A DNA stretch of 7,199 nt from Catenibacterium sp. co_0103 (lineage in GTDB: Bacteria > Bacillota_I > Bacilli_A > Erysipelotrichales > Coprobacillaceae), in contig NZ_RCYB01000094.1 of NCBI RefSeq assembly GCF_004168205.1, forward strand, positions 1 through 7,199, in the 5' to 3' direction. Position 1 is the stretch's first letter; every line of letters starts with the position of its first letter. The translations under genes and the position numbers were made by a program. The notes under the pieces are model-generated. The model did no database searches and had not been told where the DNA came from. It worked only from the letters and a program-made list of their open reading frames with translations. Positions 6,945-7,199 of the stretch are shown one piece after another.

Positions 6945-7006
6945 GAATAATACAAATATCACTTCATTTATTCTGATATTTACTATTCGTTTATGAATAA
7001 TACAAA
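6945..7006. repeat. 12-base direct repeat (period 50) flanking an 8-base inverted repeat
   Basis: GAATAATACAAA occurs at 6945-6956 and again at 6995-7006, exactly 50 bases apart. Between them AAATATCA (6954-6961) and TGATATTT (6974-6981) form a perfect inverted repeat with a 12-base spacer. It lies upstream of the rel promoter. In such AT-rich sequence chance is a real possibility; a regulatory role is not shown. Confidence 0.45.
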
Positions 7007-7007
7007 C

Positions 7008-7034
7008 AAAATAAAAAAACTCCAAAAGGAGTTT
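7008..7034 (-). terminator. Intrinsic terminator of a leftward transcript entering from the right
   Basis: A perfect 7-base stem (7017-7023 / 7028-7034, leftward AAACTCC / GGAGTTT) with a 4-base loop is followed leftward by TTTT, an A and more T. The T tract lies on the rel side, so it ends transcripts coming from beyond 7199 and insulates rel from them. The rel promoter lies about 100 bases further on. Confidence 0.8.
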
Positions 7035-7043
7035 CTATTAGTA

Positions 7044-7077
7044 TTGAGTAACTAAATAGACTTGGGGTTTACTCAAG
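7044..7077 (+). repeat. Two mutually exclusive hairpins sharing one arm
   Basis: TTGAGTAA (7044-7051) is perfectly complementary to TTACTCAA (7069-7076). The same right arm, CTCAAG (7072-7077), can instead pair with CTTGGG (7061-7066) through six pairs including one G-U. The two hairpins cannot form together. The G-U pair makes the shorter one more stable as + strand RNA. Confidence 0.55.
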
Positions 7078-7084
7078 CTTTGAA

Positions 7085-7118
7085 AAAGTCAGGGGTATGA
7101 ACTCCTGGCTTTGCTTTT
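7085..7118 (+). terminator. Rightward terminator-like hairpin with no recognisable gene before it
   Basis: AAAGTCAGGGG (7085-7095) pairs with CTCCTGGCTTT (7102-7112) in an 11-pair stem with a 6-base loop; two pairs are G-U on the + strand and become mismatches on the other. GCTTTT follows. The short, interrupted T tract makes it a modest terminator. It could instead be a stem-loop of a structured RNA or a subterminal hairpin of an IS200/IS605-type element. Confidence 0.45.
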
Positions 7119-7199
7119 ATGCTGTCAACTTTTTAGGGGCAGTTTTCTGCTATCTGTTTTGTTTATTTCATAAATCATTTATCATGTTCTTAAGGTCAA

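Larger units (their letters stand above)
6912..7199. other. Gene-free, AT-rich region rich in inverted repeats
   Basis: No open frame of convincing length exists on either strand. The region holds a direct repeat and inverted repeat near rel (6945-7006), a leftward terminator (7008-7034), an 8-base inverted repeat (7044-7076) and a strong rightward hairpin (7085-7118). A small GCAG/CTGC hairpin lies at 7139-7150. The density of palindromes suggests a structured RNA, the 3' untranslated region of an off-window gene, or the end of a mobile element. Confidence 0.7.

Noticed and set aside
7123..7128. Perfect -35 hexamer TTGACA on the minus strand
   Set aside because: No -10-like sequence occurs 16-18 bases downstream; the nearest candidate, TTCATA, is 21 bases away. 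It also points into the terminator at 7008-7034.
7139..7150. GCAG/CTGC hairpin as a terminator
   Set aside because: Only four base pairs and no continuous T tract on either strand.
7168..7197. A leftward frame of nine codons ending in TGA at 7168-7170, possibly the C-terminus of an off-window gene
   Set aside because: Nine residues are too few to separate from chance, and the leftward terminator is about 130 bases beyond the stop. It needs sequence to the right of the window.

Overview
The window is an AT-rich stretch from what looks like a low-GC Gram-positive bacterium (Firmicutes/Bacillota). The evidence is a T-box leader in front of an aminoacyl-tRNA synthetase operon, strong AGGAGG-type ribosome binding sites, U-rich intrinsic terminators and the rel / hisS-aspS neighbourhood common in this phylum. 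The codon choice and gene order would suit the Erysipelotrichales or relatives, but this is only an impression. No rRNA, tRNA, CRISPR array or complete mobile element is visible.

Layout, left to right. Positions 1-168 (+) hold the last 55 codons of an IS30-family transposase whose body lies outside the window. Positions 169-306 are intergenic and contain the intrinsic terminator of the leftward operon (260-294). From 307 to 4397, three leftward genes overlap head to tail: hisS (3117-4397), aspS (1358-3124) and an M24-family Xaa-Pro peptidase (307-1380). A T-box leader (about 4413-4619) with its own promoter (4626-4654) precedes them. Upstream, also leftward, is a full-length bifunctional rel gene (4659-6875) with an extended -10 promoter (6903-6911). 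The last ~290 bases (6912-7199) have no convincing gene but are dense in inverted repeats. They include a leftward terminator (7008-7034) and a rightward terminator-like hairpin preceded by two mutually exclusive hairpins (7044-7118).

How it works together: the leftward genes form an amino-acid-starvation module. Rel makes and degrades (p)ppGpp in response to uncharged tRNA on the ribosome. The T-box senses uncharged tRNA directly in the nascent leader and allows read-through into hisS, aspS and a peptidase that could release free amino acids. The specifier region carries overlapping Asp (GAC) and His (CAC) codons. The codon register and the discriminator-pairing base both favour tRNA-Asp, although hisS is the first gene. 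No terminator separates rel from the T-box, so the T-box attenuator probably also ends rel transcripts.

Most of the window is conserved housekeeping sequence. The points most worth a second look are the dual T-box specifier and the structured, gene-free right edge. I see no clear evidence of an undescribed multi-gene system.
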